Assembly (NCBI RefSeq): GCF_027921765.1
Contig: NZ_BSEJ01000001.1
Span: forward strand, 1-64,000
Direction of reading: 5' to 3'
Source of the DNA: Microbacterium barkeri
Lineage (GTDB): Bacteria > Actinomycetota > Actinomycetes > Actinomycetales > Microbacteriaceae
DNA: 64,000 nucleotides
Every line of letters begins with the position of its first letter. Position 1 is the first letter of the stretch. The notes under the pieces were generated by a model that worked only from the letters and a program-made list of their open reading frames with translations, was not told the DNA's origin and ran no database searches. Shown piece after piece: positions 8,725 through 21,228 of this stretch. The position numbers and the translations under genes are program-made.

Positions 8725-9459
8725 ATGACCCAGCGCGCCGACGGCCGCACCCCCGACCAGCTGCGTCCCATCACGATCGAGCGGGGCTGGAGCAGCCAGG
8801 CCGAGGGATCGGCGCTCATCAGCTTCGGGGACACCAAGGTCCTGTGCACGGCCTCCTTCACGAACGGCGTGCCCCGGTGGCTCACCGGCCAGGGGCGCGG
8901 CTGGGTCACCGCCGAGTACGCGATGCTCCCGCGCGCCACGAACGAGCGGAACCAGCGCGAGAGCGTGAAGGGCAAGATCGGCGGGCGCACGCACGAGATC
9001 TCGCGCCTCATCGGCCGCGCGCTGCGCGCCGTGGTCGACACGAAGGCGCTCGGCGAGAACACGATCGTCATCGACTGCGACGTGCTCCAGGCCGACGGCG
9101 GCACCCGGACGGCCGCGATCACGGGCGCGTACGTCGCACTCGCGGACGCGATCGAGTGGGGGCGCGACAAGCGGTTCGTCGGGCAGAAATCGCGCGTCCT
9201 GCTCGACTCGGTCGCGGCGGTCTCGGTCGGCATCATCGACGGCGTCCCCATGCTCGACCTCCCGTACGTCGAGGACTCGCGCGCCGAGACCGACATGAAC
9301 GTCGTCGTCACCGGGCGCGGTCTGTTCGTCGAAGTGCAGGGCACGGCCGAGGGCGCGCCGTTCGACAAGCGCGAGCTCGACGCGCTTCTCGAGCTGGGCG
9401 TGAACGGGTGCGCTGAGCTGCGCCGCCACCAGCTCGCTGCCCTGGGGCAGGAGGCGTGA
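8725..9459 (+). CDS. rph: Ribonuclease PH
   Basis: A phosphorolytic 3'-5' exoribonuclease that trims tRNA 3' ends using inorganic phosphate. The 244-residue length fits. Motifs include the N-terminal RPITIERGW, an [15 protein letters not shown] strand region, [15 protein letters not shown], the phosphate-site segment [12 protein letters not shown], and [10 protein letters not shown] with ETDMNVV near the C-terminus. ATG 8725 was chosen because the AAGAGGA sequence precedes it and the protein then begins like its relatives; the frame extends far upstream only as a shadow of murI. The stop overlaps the rdgB start by 4 nt (GTGA). Confidence 0.95.
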   Translation: MTQRADGRTPDQLRPITIERGWSSQAEGSALISFGDTKVLCTASFTNGVPRWLTGQGRGWVTAEYAMLPRATNERNQRESVKGKIGGRTHEISRLIGRALRAVVDTKALGENTIVIDCDVLQADGGTRTAAITGAYVALADAIEWGRDKRFVGQKSRVLLDSVAAVSVGIIDGVPMLDLPYVEDSRAETDMNVVVTGRGLFVEVQGTAEGAPFDKRELDALLELGVNGCAELRRHQLAALGQEA

Positions 9460-10052
9460 GCCGGCGCATCGTCCTCGCGACGCACAACGCCCACAAGGTC
9501 GTGGAGTTCCAGGGCATCGTCGCCAGCACGCGACCCGACTTCGAGGTCGTCTCCTATGACGGACCCGAGCCGGTCGAGGACGGCACGACCTTCGCCGAGA
9601 ACGCGCTCATCAAGGCCCGCGCGGCGGCCGCCCACACGGGGCTCCCCGCGCTCGCCGACGACTCCGGCGTGTGCGTCGACGTGCTGGGCGGCTCGCCCGG
9701 CGTGTTCTCGGCGTACTGGGCCGGGCACGCGAAGGACGACGCGGCGAACCTCGCGCTCCTGCTGGATCAGATCTCCGACATCTCCGACCCGCACCGTGGC
9801 GCGCACTACACGTCGGTGATCGCCCTCGTCACCCCCGACGGCGGCGAGCACGTCGTCGAGGGCATCTGGCCCGGGCGCATCGCCCGCGAACCGCGCGGTG
9901 CGGGCGGCTTCGGGTACGACCCCGTGTTCGTGCCGAATGGCCAGGGCGCCGACGAGCGCACGGTCGCGGAGTGGACGGCCGACGAGAAGAACGCGGCGTC
10001 GCACCGGGCCCGCGCGTTCGCGCAGCTGGGGCCGCTTCTCGCGTCGCTCTGA
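9456..10052 (+). CDS. rdgB: XTP/dITP diphosphatase (HAM1/RdgB)
   Basis: Hydrolyses non-canonical purine triphosphates such as dITP and XTP to keep them out of DNA. At 198 residues it is full length. The N-terminal [11 protein letters not shown] motif, the central [19 protein letters not shown] block and [11 protein letters not shown] near residue 150 are characteristic. It starts with a GTG that overlaps the rph stop in a GTGA junction, so it should be translationally coupled. It completes the murI-rph-rdgB operon. A cation-efflux gene with its own promoter follows 76 bp later. Confidence 0.95.
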   Translation: MSRRIVLATHNAHKVVEFQGIVASTRPDFEVVSYDGPEPVEDGTTFAENALIKARAAAAHTGLPALADDSGVCVDVLGGSPGVFSAYWAGHAKDDAANLALLLDQISDISDPHRGAHYTSVIALVTPDGGEHVVEGIWPGRIAREPRGAGGFGYDPVFVPNGQGADERTVAEWTADEKNAASHRARAFAQLGPLLASL

Positions 10053-10128
10053 CGTAACGAGAATCATCCCCGTTCCCGACAGCGCGCAGAGCACCCGAGC
10101 GGGCGTCCGACGCGCCTAGCCTGGAGTC

Positions 10129-11040
10129 ATGCACGACCACGCACCGGGCATCCGCGGCGCCGACAGCCGTCGGCTGCTGACGATCTCGCTGACCCTCACG
10201 GGCGCGGTGTTCGTCGTGCAGGTCATCGGAGCGATCATGACGGGATCGCTCGCGCTGCTCGCCGACGCCGTGCACATGCTCACCGACGCCGTGGCCCTCG
10301 TCGTCGCGCTCATCGCGAGCGCGGTGGCCGCGCGGCCCGCGGACGACCGGCGGACGTACGGATATCAGCGCGCCGAGGTGCTCGGGGCGCTCGTGAACGC
10401 CGTCATCCTCATCGTGCTCTGCGTCACGGTCGCGATCGAGGGCGTGCGGCGCCTCCTCTCGCCCGACGCCCACGAGGTGACCGGCGGATGGATGCTCATC
10501 GTCGCCCTCGCGGGTCTCGTCGCGAACGGGGTGTCGCTGTGGCTGCTGAGCTCCGCGCAGCGGCACAGCATGAACGTGCGCGGCGCGTACCTCGAGGTGC
10601 TGGGCGACCTCGTCGGATCGGCGCTCGTGATCGTGGCCGCCGTCGTCATCCTTCTCACCGGGTGGATGCCCGCCGACGCGATCGCGTCGCTCGCGATCGC
10701 GGTGCTCATCGTGCCGCGCGCGATCTCGCTCCTGCGGGAGGTCGTCGGCGTGCTCGCGGAGTCGGCGCCGGCGGGGACCAGCGTCGCCGCCATCCGCGCG
10801 CACATCCTCGCGGCCCCCGGTGTCGCGGATGTGCACGACGTCCATGTGTGGCAGCTCACGCGCGGCGCGCCGGTCTTCACGGCGCACGTCGTCGTCGAGC
10901 AGTCGGTCATCGACGAGGGGCGCAGCGGCGCGGTCCTGAACGGGCTGCAGGAGTGCCTGGCCGAGCACTTCGACGTCGCGCACTCCACGTTCCAGCTGGA
11001 GCAGTCGGGCCACGTCGACCGCGACGACGCGCACTCCTGA
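10129..11040 (+). CDS. Cation diffusion facilitator (CzcD-like)
   Basis: A cytoplasmic-membrane exporter of divalent metals, probably Zn2+, driven by proton exchange. The 303-residue protein has six hydrophobic helices and a C-terminal metal-sensing domain with VHDVHVWQLTRG. The transport-site motif in helix 2 reads DAVHMLTD, and helix 5 carries the matching ADAIASLAIA. The N-terminus is His/Asp-bearing (MHDHAPG). A TAGCCT box at 10117-10122 ends 6 nt before ATG 10129, indicating a leaderless mRNA. It converges with the nitronate monooxygenase gene with 3 bp between. No metal regulator is adjacent, and Zn versus Mn or Co cannot be decided here. Confidence 0.9.
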   Translation: MHDHAPGIRGADSRRLLTISLTLTGAVFVVQVIGAIMTGSLALLADAVHMLTDAVALVVALIASAVAARPADDRRTYGYQRAEVLGALVNAVILIVLCVTVAIEGVRRLLSPDAHEVTGGWMLIVALAGLVANGVSLWLLSSAQRHSMNVRGAYLEVLGDLVGSALVIVAAVVILLTGWMPADAIASLAIAVLIVPRAISLLREVVGVLAESAPAGTSVAAIRAHILAAPGVADVHDVHVWQLTRGAPVFTAHVVVEQSVIDEGRSGAVLNGLQECLAEHFDVAHSTFQLEQSGHVDRDDAHS

Positions 11041-11043
11041 CCG

Positions 11044-12081
11044 TCAGCTCCAGCCCGCGACGAGCTCGGCGAACAGCTCGGCGACGTCGTCGTGGCGGGT
11101 GAGCCCCGCGCTCTGACCCGCCCACAGCGACAGCAGGTCGCCCCGGTCCTGCACAGCGGCCTCGGCCCGGAAGCGCCCGGTGAGCCAGTTCTGCGCCGGG
11201 AAGGGGGCGATCGCTCCCGCGTGCTCGATCTCGCGCACGGCGCGGTTCGGGATGCCGCGGGCGAGGCGCCCGCTCATCGCGCGCGTGAGCACGGTGTCGG
11301 CTCCCGATGCGATCGCCGCGCGGTGCGACGCGGGCGCGGCCGAGACCGACGTGCGGAGGAAGGCCGTGCCGACCTGGACCCCGTCGGCGCCGAGGGCGCG
11401 CGCGGCGGCCACGCCGCGACGATCGACGATGCCGCCCGCCGCGACGACGGGCACGTCGACCGTGTCGACGACCTGGGGGATGAGGGCGAGCCCGCCCACG
11501 AGGGACTCCTCGGGCGGCCGCAGCCACGACACCCGGTGGCCGCCCGCCTCGGCGCCCGTCGCGACGACCGCGTCGACACCGCCGTCGGCGAGGGCGCGCG
11601 CTTCCTCGACGGTCGTCGCGGTGCCGAAGATCCGGATGCCCGCGGCGCGCAGGCGCTCGACGTGCGCGGGCGACGGGACCCCGAAGACGACGCTCAGCAC
11701 ATCGGGGCGGGCATCCACGACCGCGTCGAGCTGGTCCTCGAAGGGAGGGAGGAACGACGACGGCTTCTCGGGGATCTCGATCCCGAGCTCGTCGAAGAAT
11801 CCGCTCACGGCGGCGACCGCCGCCGTGAGATCGACGTCGTCGGGCGCGACCTCGTCGCCGCGCGGCAGCCACAAGTTCACCGCGACCGGGCGCGCCGTCG
11901 CCGCACGCAGAGCAGCGATCGTGTCGCGGATCCGGTCGGGTGCGTAGCCGTACAGCCCGTACGAGCCGAGCCCGCCCGCGTCGCTCACCGCAGCGGTGAG
12001 CGCCACGGATGAGACGCCGCCGAACGGCGCGAGGACGACGGGGTGGTCGATGCCGAGCAGGTCTTCGAGGCGTCGGGTCAC
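11044..12081 (-). CDS. Nitronate monooxygenase family flavoprotein
   Basis: An FMN-dependent TIM-barrel oxidase family; characterised members oxidise alkyl nitronates such as propionate-3-nitronate. The 345-residue protein starts VTRRLEDLLGIDHPVVLAPFGGV. It contains the FMN phosphate-binding VVAAGGIVD and GADGVQVGTAFL segments and the GAEAGGH motif with the catalytic-type His. GTG at 12079-12081 was chosen because it overlaps the DUF488 stop in a GTGA junction and gives the family N-terminus. The frame continues upstream only as an Arg-rich shadow. The physiological substrate is unknown, and many annotated members are untested. Confidence 0.88.
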   Translation of the reverse strand: MTRRLEDLLGIDHPVVLAPFGGVSSVALTAAVSDAGGLGSYGLYGYAPDRIRDTIAALRAATARPVAVNLWLPRGDEVAPDDVDLTAAVAAVSGFFDELGIEIPEKPSSFLPPFEDQLDAVVDARPDVLSVVFGVPSPAHVERLRAAGIRIFGTATTVEEARALADGGVDAVVATGAEAGGHRVSWLRPPEESLVGGLALIPQVVDTVDVPVVAAGGIVDRRGVAAARALGADGVQVGTAFLRTSVSAAPASHRAAIASGADTVLTRAMSGRLARGIPNRAVREIEHAGAIAPFPAQNWLTGRFRAEAAVQDRGDLLSLWAGQSAGLTRHDDVAELFAELVAGWS

Positions 12082-12434
12082 GGATGCTCCTCCAGATGGT
12101 CGCGCAGGACGACGGCGTGGTTGTGCTCGGGGTCGCGTGCTCCGTAGACGAGGGTCACGACGGCGTGCTCCGCGAGCGCGGCGCGCAGCTCGTCCACGGC
12201 CGGATTCGCGTCGAGCTCGTCGCGGTAGCGCTGCGCGAACTCCTCGAATCGGGCGGGGTCGCGGTGCCACGCCGTGCGCAGCTCGGGGCTGGGCGCGACG
12301 TCCTTGGCCCACGCGTCGAGCGCCGCGCGCTCGCGGGAGACGCCGCGGGGCCACAGCCGGTCCACGAGCACGCGCCATCCGTCGTCCGCCTCCGCCGCGT
12401 CATAGACGCGCTTCAGCCGCGTCACACGGGCCAT
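12078..12434 (-). CDS. DUF488 family protein
   Basis: A 118-residue soluble protein of the DUF488 (YeaO-like) family. Visible marks are the N-terminal RVYDAAEADDGWRVLVDRLWPRG-type region, the charged VSRERAALDAW segment, and a final strand VVTLVYGARDPEHNHAVVL. The family's biochemical activity is not established. It is the first gene of a two-gene unit, and its stop overlaps the GTG of the nitronate monooxygenase gene by 4 nt, so the two are probably translated together. The start at 12434 fits the usual family N-terminus. Confidence 0.85.
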   Translation of the reverse strand: MARVTRLKRVYDAAEADDGWRVLVDRLWPRGVSRERAALDAWAKDVAPSPELRTAWHRDPARFEEFAQRYRDELDANPAVDELRAALAEHAVVTLVYGARDPEHNHAVVLRDHLEEHP

Positions 12435-12507
12435 GCCGGTCCGTCCGCCTCGATACGCTCGAACACGGGATCGACGCTACTCCCACCCGCACCACCCGAG
12501 GAGCTCC

Positions 12508-13125
12508 ATGACGACCGTCCGTCATCTCGACATCCGCCCGTCCGTCCTCTACGTGGGGACGCCCGTGATGCTGATCGGCACGGTCAACCCCGACGGCACG
12601 CCGAACCTGGCGCCCGCGTCGTCGTACTGGGCGCTCGGGTGGATGCTCGTGCTGGGGCTCGAGAACGACGGCCAGACGCAGCGGAACGTGCGCGAGCGCC
12701 CTGAGCTGACCGTGAACTTCCCGCCGCCCGGGCTCTGGAACGCCGTCGAGGCGATCGCGGACACGACGGGGCGCGTCGACGTGCCGCCCGCGAAGGCCGC
12801 CCGCTACCGTCACGTCGCCGACAAGTTCGCCGCCGCCGGCCTGACCCCGCAGGCCGCGCAGCATGTCGCGCCGCCGCGCGTCGAGGAGTGCGCCCTGCAG
12901 CTGGAGGCGCGCGTCGCGCGGATCACCGACGGCCTCGGCGACTACGCGATCGTGGAGGCGGAGGTGCAGGCCGTGCACGCGGACCCGCGGATCGTCGCGC
13001 CCGGCACGGATCACATCGATCCACGGCTCTGGGAGCCGACCATCTACAGCTTCCGCCACTACTTCGGCATCGGCGGCGAGCACGGGCACCGGCCCACGAG
13101 CGATACCGCCGGGGCCGGTGCCTGA
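12508..13125 (+). CDS. Flavin reductase-like split-barrel protein
   Basis: A 205-residue FMN-binding split-barrel protein of the flavin reductase-like family. The N-terminal portion contains the substrate/FMN strand pattern VGTPVMLIGTVNPDGTPNLAP, a short SSYWALGWMLVLGL segment and ENDGQTQRNVRERPELTVN, all typical of the group. ATG 12508 follows a GAGGAG ribosome binding site. It lies divergent from the DUF488 gene and converges with gdhA. The electron acceptor cannot be told from sequence. Members of this family often serve as FMN reductases or as stand-alone oxidoreductases. Confidence 0.8.
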   Translation: MTTVRHLDIRPSVLYVGTPVMLIGTVNPDGTPNLAPASSYWALGWMLVLGLENDGQTQRNVRERPELTVNFPPPGLWNAVEAIADTTGRVDVPPAKAARYRHVADKFAAAGLTPQAAQHVAPPRVEECALQLEARVARITDGLGDYAIVEAEVQAVHADPRIVAPGTDHIDPRLWEPTIYSFRHYFGIGGEHGHRPTSDTAGAGA

Positions 13126-13128
13126 CGC

Positions 13129-16925
<3,797 letters not shown>

Positions 16926-17000
16926 GGTTCAGGCTATGCGCGCGGGGCCGATCCGCGTCAACCCCTGGCGGCCGGGGCGTGGGAGCGCTTCACTGGTGCC

Positions 17001-17864
17001 ATGAGATCGATCTGGAAGGGCGCGCTGACGTTCGGCCTCGTCAACGTGCCGGTCAAGGTCTACGCGGCCACGGAGGACCACGACGTGTCGCTCCACCAGG
17101 TCCACGCGGCGGATGGCGGCCGCATCCGGTACCAGCGCAAGTGCGAGGTGTGCGGCGAGGTCGTCGCGTACCGCGACATCGACAAGGCGTTCGACGACGG
17201 CGAGCGCACGGTCGTGCTCACCGACGACGACCTGAAGTCGCTTCCCTCCGAGCGCAGCCGCGAGATCGAGGTGGTCGAGTTCGTGCCCACCGAGCAGGTC
17301 GACCCGATCACGTTCGACCGCGCGTACTACCTCGAGCCCGACTCGGCGTCGCCCAAGTCGTACGGCCTCCTGCGCGAGACCCTCGAGCGGACGGACCGGA
17401 CGGCGATCGTGCGCTTCTCGCTGCGGCAGAAGACGCGGCTCGCGGCGCTGCGCGTGCGCGACGGGGTGCTCATGCTGCAGACGCTGCTGTGGGCCGACGA
17501 GGTGCGGCAGGCGTCGTTCCCCGCCCTCGAGGACCCGATCAAGGTCAGCGAGAAGGAGCTCGAGCTCGCCGAGAGCCTCGTGGAGAGCTACTCGTCCGAC
17601 TTCGACCCGGAGGAGTACGTCGACGAGTACCAGAAGGAGCTCCGCACCCTCATCGAGGCGAAGCTCGAGAAGGGCGACGCAGTCGACACCGAGGCGACCT
17701 TCGGCGCCGAGGAGGAGAAGGGTGGCGAGGTCATCGACCTCATGGAGGCGCTGCGGGCGAGCGTCGAGCGATCGCGCGCCGCGCGCGGCGGCAAGAAGGA
17801 GGCCGAGGAGGCGGAGCCCGAGAAGGAGGCCAAGCCGCGCAAGCGGTCGAAGAAGGCCTCCTGA
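17001..17864 (+). CDS. ku: Ku DNA end-binding protein
   Basis: A homodimeric ring that threads onto double-strand break ends and recruits LigD. The 287-residue protein begins RSIWKGALTFGLVNVPVKVY, the standard bacterial Ku start. It has a CEVCGEVV zinc-like pair, ALTFGLVNVP and FALEDPIKVS-type core segments, and a lysine-rich C-terminal extension (from about residue 250) ending in KPRKRSKKAS. Such basic tails promote DNA binding and LigD contact in related proteins. ATG 17001 is the start: the open frame upstream is a long shadow of ligD. It is divergent from ligD, and both probably respond together. Confidence 0.95.
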   Translation: MRSIWKGALTFGLVNVPVKVYAATEDHDVSLHQVHAADGGRIRYQRKCEVCGEVVAYRDIDKAFDDGERTVVLTDDDLKSLPSERSREIEVVEFVPTEQVDPITFDRAYYLEPDSASPKSYGLLRETLERTDRTAIVRFSLRQKTRLAALRVRDGVLMLQTLLWADEVRQASFPALEDPIKVSEKELELAESLVESYSSDFDPEEYVDEYQKELRTLIEAKLEKGDAVDTEATFGAEEEKGGEVIDLMEALRASVERSRAARGGKKEAEEAEPEKEAKPRKRSKKAS

Positions 17865-17869
17865 CCGGA

Positions 17870-18610
17870 TCAGAAGTCGGGCTTGCCGTCTCCGTCGATG
17901 TCGGGCGCGCGCTCGAACACCTCGGCGTCGAGCACGAGGTCTTCGGCCGGCGCCGCTTCGGCGGCCTTGCGCGCGCGGCGGCGCTCCTGCAGGTAGTGCC
18001 AGAGCACGATGAGCGCGGTGCCGCCCACGGCAGCGAGCAGGATCACGTCGATGTACTCCGTGACGATGTCGCGGACCCACGGGATGTACGCGATCACGTA
18101 GCCGAACATCGTGAGGCCGAAGCCCCACAGGAGCGCGCCTATGAGGTTGTAGAGCGAGTATCGCTTCCACGGCATATGACCGATGCCCGCCGCGACCGGC
18201 GCGAAGGTGCGGACGATCGGGACGAAGCGCGCGAGCACCACCGTGATGCCGCCGAAGCGCTCGAAGAAGGCGTTGGTCCGCTCGACGTTGTGGCGGCTGA
18301 ACACGCCGGAGTCCTTGCGCTCGAACACCGCGGGCCCGCCCTTGTGCCCGATGAGGTAGCCGACCTCGCCGCCGACGAACGCGGCGAGCGCGATGAGGCC
18401 GCTCACGATCCAGATGTTGACGCCGAAGACGTCGACCGTGTGGGTGAGGAGCCCCGAGATGAGCAGGAGCGTGTCGCCCGGGAGGAGGAAGCCGACGAGC
18501 AGGCCGGTCTCGGAGAACACGATGAGGCAGACGACGAGCAGCGCCCACGGCCCTGCCGCGTCGATGATCGCCTGCGGGTCGAGCCACGGGATGAGAGCGA
18601 TGTGGTGCAC
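17870..18610 (-). CDS. DedA/SNARE-associated family membrane protein
   Basis: A DedA-family inner-membrane protein of 246 residues, a group linked to lipid flipping and membrane homeostasis. Conserved elements are FSETGLLVGFLLPGD with its acidic Glu, GGEVGYLIGHK, and RFVPIVRTFAPVAAGIGHM with the paired arginines. About five hydrophobic helices follow. The C-terminal tail is acidic and ends DGDGKPDF. I place the start at GTG 18610 (complement of 18608-18610), preceded by CCGGAG at a suitable distance. Extending further would run into the tRNA-Leu gene, and the added residues are not family-like. It ends 5 bp from ku (convergent). Confidence 0.88.
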   Translation of the reverse strand: MHHIALIPWLDPQAIIDAAGPWALLVVCLIVFSETGLLVGFLLPGDTLLLISGLLTHTVDVFGVNIWIVSGLIALAAFVGGEVGYLIGHKGGPAVFERKDSGVFSRHNVERTNAFFERFGGITVVLARFVPIVRTFAPVAAGIGHMPWKRYSLYNLIGALLWGFGLTMFGYVIAYIPWVRDIVTEYIDVILLAAVGGTALIVLWHYLQERRRARKAAEAAPAEDLVLDAEVFERAPDIDGDGKPDF

Positions 18611-18658
18611 GATGCTCCGGATGTCGGTGGGAGGGGTGCGACGCGGGACCGCGTCTCG

Positions 18659-18740
18659 TGCGGAAGGTGGGACTTGAACCCACACGCCCGGAGGCACAGG
18701 AACCTAAATCCTGCGTGTCTGCCAGTTTCACCACTCCCGC
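18659..18740 (-). tRNA. tRNA-Leu (anticodon UAG)
   Basis: The complement of this span folds as a class II tRNA with a 7-bp acceptor (GCGGGAG/CTTCCGC), a long variable arm (GCCTCCGGGCGT) and a TTCAAGT T-loop. The anticodon loop TTTAGGT gives anticodon UAG, reading CUA and CUG leucine codons. CCA is not encoded. A small perfect palindrome, GACGCGGGACCGCGTC at 18640-18655, follows downstream and may terminate or process the transcript before the DedA gene. Confidence 0.95.
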
Positions 18741-18789
18741 GAGTCCGATCAGTCTACGGCGCGGGAGGGAGCGCGACCATGAACGCCGA

Positions 18790-19167
18790 TCACGCCTTCA
18801 TGCCGGCAGATCCCATCACCCGCTCGACGGCGATCTCGAGGACGACCCTGCGCGGGTTCTCGCGTGGCTGACGGTAGCGCTCCGTGTAGAGGCGCACAGC
18901 CTCCGCGACCGCCTCGGGCTCATCCCGCACGCGCGCGGGCCCCTCGAAGCTGATCCAGCGGGCGCCGTCGACGCTGCTCACGGTCGCGCGCCCTGCGCGT
19001 GCGGCGTTGACGAACTTCTGCGTGCCGCGTGTGCCGATGATCCGCACCACGCCGTCCCGGTAGGTCATGCCCACCGGGACGGCGTGGATGCGGCCATCGC
19101 GGCCGATCGTGGACAGGGTGGCGAGGTGGCGCTCGGAGACGAACGCGAGACCGGCTTCGGAGATCAC
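18790..19167 (-). CDS. PPOX-class (split-barrel) oxidoreductase-like protein
   Basis: A 125-residue split beta-barrel protein of the pyridoxamine-phosphate-oxidase-like superfamily, close in form to actinobacterial F420-dependent PPOX proteins. Typical strands are HLATLSTIGRDGRIHAVPVGM near the N-terminus and a TVSSVDGARWISFEG middle. The C-terminus carries an RYRQPRENPRRVVLEI segment. FMN or F420 binding is inferred only from the superfamily. ATG 19167 gives the family-typical start. It is transcribed with the tRNA-Leu strand and sits next to a membrane-protein gene with its own start. The substrate is unknown. Confidence 0.78.
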   Translation of the reverse strand: MISEAGLAFVSERHLATLSTIGRDGRIHAVPVGMTYRDGVVRIIGTRGTQKFVNAARAGRATVSSVDGARWISFEGPARVRDEPEAVAEAVRLYTERYRQPRENPRRVVLEIAVERVMGSAGMKA

Positions 19168-19188
19168 CTCACCAGCGTGCCAGAGCGA

Positions 19189-19923
19189 TCAGGCGCGGAA
19201 GCCCGCGCGGTCGACCTTGCGGTGGTAGCGCATGCCCGCGAGCCCGCCGAGCACCGCTCCGCCGAGGCTCACCAGGAGCGCGCCCACCGCGGTGATGATG
19301 CCCACCGTCGTGAGCTCGCCCTCGTTGAAGGGGAGCCGGGGGAACGTATTGACGTCGGCGAGGATGTTCCACTGGGCGCCCGCGACCGCCGTGACGATCG
19401 CGACGACGATCGCGATGACGACGGCCCACAGCCAGACGGCGAGGCCCTGCTTGGCGCCGCTGAACCGCGCCATCCGCCCCGCGACGTACCCGCCCGCGTA
19501 GTACGAGACGAGCAGGATCACGAGCACCGCGACGGCGCCCGCGATGCCGATCGTGTCGGCGTTCTGCGCCGCCTCGTCGGCGGTCACCTGCTCGCTGAGG
19601 CCGAGAGCCGCCCCTGCTCCCGCGACGAGGGCGGTCAGCAGCGCCGTCATGCCCATCGCGCACAGCCATCCGAAGAAGGCCGAGCCGAACTTGAAGCCGC
19701 CGAACTCCTCCTTCTCGCGCGCCACGACCTCCTCGCGGTCGGTGCGGACGGCCGTGGTGTCGGCGCGGGACGCTGTCGTGTCATCGCGGACGTCGCGCAC
19801 GTCGTACGCGCGCGTGGGCTCGTCGCTGCCGTGGCCGGCATCGCCGTCGCCGGCGAGATAGTCCGCGTGCTCCGGGGCGCGCCGGTCGCGGCGCGATTCC
19901 GATGAGTTCTCGGGAGTGCTCAT
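19189..19923 (-). CDS. Hypothetical membrane protein
   Basis: A 244-residue protein with a long disordered, highly charged N-terminal region (residues 1-80, with REEVVAREKEEFGG at the end), then four hydrophobic helices beginning with FGWLCAMGMTALLTALVAGAG and ending in a short basic tail. The layout suggests a membrane protein with a cytoplasmic N-terminal linker. I do not recognise a named family. The ATG at 19923 is preceded on the minus strand by GAAAGGACC, a good ribosome binding site. It is divergent from the Tad cluster, and its function is unknown. Confidence 0.7.
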   Translation of the reverse strand: MSTPENSSESRRDRRAPEHADYLAGDGDAGHGSDEPTRAYDVRDVRDDTTASRADTTAVRTDREEVVAREKEEFGGFKFGSAFFGWLCAMGMTALLTALVAGAGAALGLSEQVTADEAAQNADTIGIAGAVAVLVILLVSYYAGGYVAGRMARFSGAKQGLAVWLWAVVIAIVVAIVTAVAGAQWNILADVNTFPRLPFNEGELTTVGIITAVGALLVSLGGAVLGGLAGMRYHRKVDRAGFRA

Positions 19924-20034
19924 GATGCGGTCCTTTCGAGCTCGTCCGTGGTCCCCCCAGTAAGGCATCGGCGCGGCCGCGCACACAGGGCATTGCGCGA
20001 ACGGCGTCGGCACGGTAGCGGCTCGCGGCTCCGC

Positions 20035-20043
20035 TGTGGATAA
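20035..20043 (-). promoter_or_regulatory. Single exact DnaA-box-like 9-mer upstream of tadA
   Basis: TGTGGATAA on the plus strand is the exact complement of the DnaA box TTATCCACA. It lies 40 bp before the tadA start, and its TAACTT extension could also serve as a -10 element. There is only one such site, so it is not an origin; a chance match is possible, though it is rare for such GC-rich DNA. Confidence 0.25.
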
Positions 20044-20082
20044 CTTTCGAGGCCCTCTCGGCGATTCGGCCAGGATGGCCGC

Positions 20083-21228
20083 GTGGGTCCCCTCATGAGC
20101 GCGGTCGCGGAGCGAGTCAGGGATCGGCTGCGCGCCGACCAGACCGATCCCTCGCGTGCGCCCGAGGCGGTGCTCCGAATCGCGCACGCGGAGGTGCGCC
20201 GGCACAACGACTTCGCCCTCGCCCGCGGTCTCGCGATCGTCGACGACGAGCAGGCGGCCGTGCGCGAGGTGCTCGCCGCCGTGACCGGATACGGGCCCCT
20301 GCAGGAGCATCTCGACGACCCGACGGTCGAGGAGCTCTGGATCAACGCCCCCGATCGGATCTTCGTGGCCAGGGACGGCGTGACCGAGCGCCTCCCGCTC
20401 GCGCTCACCGACGCGGCGGTCCGCGACCTCGTCGAGCGGATGCTCCACGCGACAGGGCGGCGCATCGACCTCTCGCAGCCGTTCGTCGACGCCGCCCTCC
20501 CGGACGGCTCGCGCCTGCACGTCGTCCTCGGCGGGATCGCGCGGAGGCACTGGGCCGTGAACATCCGCAAGTTCCTCCCGCACGTGCGGAGCCTCGATCG
20601 CCTCGTGGAGATCGGATCGCTCGCCGCCGAGGCGGCCGACCTCCTGCGCGACGCCATGAGGCAGGGGCGCAGCGTGCTCGTCTCCGGAGCGACGCACGCG
20701 GGCAAGACGACCCTCCTGGGTGCTCTCGTCGCCGCGTGTCCGCCTGCGCACCGCATCGTCACGGTCGAGGAGACCTTCGAGCTGGGCGTGGACGCGCCCG
20801 ACCTCGTCGCGCTGCAGGGTCGGCAGCCGAGCCTCGAGGGCACGGGCGAGATCACCCTCCGGCGCCTCGTCAAGGAGGCCCTGCGAATGCGGCCCGACCG
20901 GATCGTCATCGGGGAGGTGCGCGACGCAGAGGCGCTGGACCTCCTGCTCGCGCTGAACACGGGCATCCCCGGCGCCGCGACGATCCACGCGAACTCGGCG
21001 GTCGACGCCCTCGCCAAGCTCGCTGCGCTCCCGCTGCTCGCGGGCCGCAACATCGGTCGCGAGTTCGTCGTCCCGGCGATCGCGACGAGCGTGGACCTCG
21101 TCGTGCACTGTCAGCGGGCCGAGGACGGGCGGCGCCGCGTCCAGGAGATCATCGCTCCCACGGGGCGCGTCATCGACGACGCTCCCGAGACGCGCACGCT
21201 CTACCGGACTGGGGAGCGATGGCGGTGA
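20083..21228 (+). CDS. tadA: Tad/CpaF-type secretion ATPase
   Basis: A hexameric cytoplasmic ATPase that drives assembly of Flp-type pili. The 381-residue protein has the CpaF-like N-terminal region (GYGPLQEHLDDPTVEELWIN), the Walker A loop SGATHAGKTT with Lys208, an Asp-box-type TVEETFELG, and Walker B with RIVIGEVRDAEALDLL. It starts at GTG 20083; ATG 20095 is an alternative four codons later. It is first in an operon overlapping or abutting tadB by 10 bp. No TadZ/CpaE gene, which usually precedes tadA, is present, so localisation may rely on another protein. Confidence 0.92.
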   Translation: MGPLMSAVAERVRDRLRADQTDPSRAPEAVLRIAHAEVRRHNDFALARGLAIVDDEQAAVREVLAAVTGYGPLQEHLDDPTVEELWINAPDRIFVARDGVTERLPLALTDAAVRDLVERMLHATGRRIDLSQPFVDAALPDGSRLHVVLGGIARRHWAVNIRKFLPHVRSLDRLVEIGSLAAEAADLLRDAMRQGRSVLVSGATHAGKTTLLGALVAACPPAHRIVTVEETFELGVDAPDLVALQGRQPSLEGTGEITLRRLVKEALRMRPDRIVIGEVRDAEALDLLLALNTGIPGAATIHANSAVDALAKLAALPLLAGRNIGREFVVPAIATSVDLVVHCQRAEDGRRRVQEIIAPTGRVIDDAPETRTLYRTGERWR

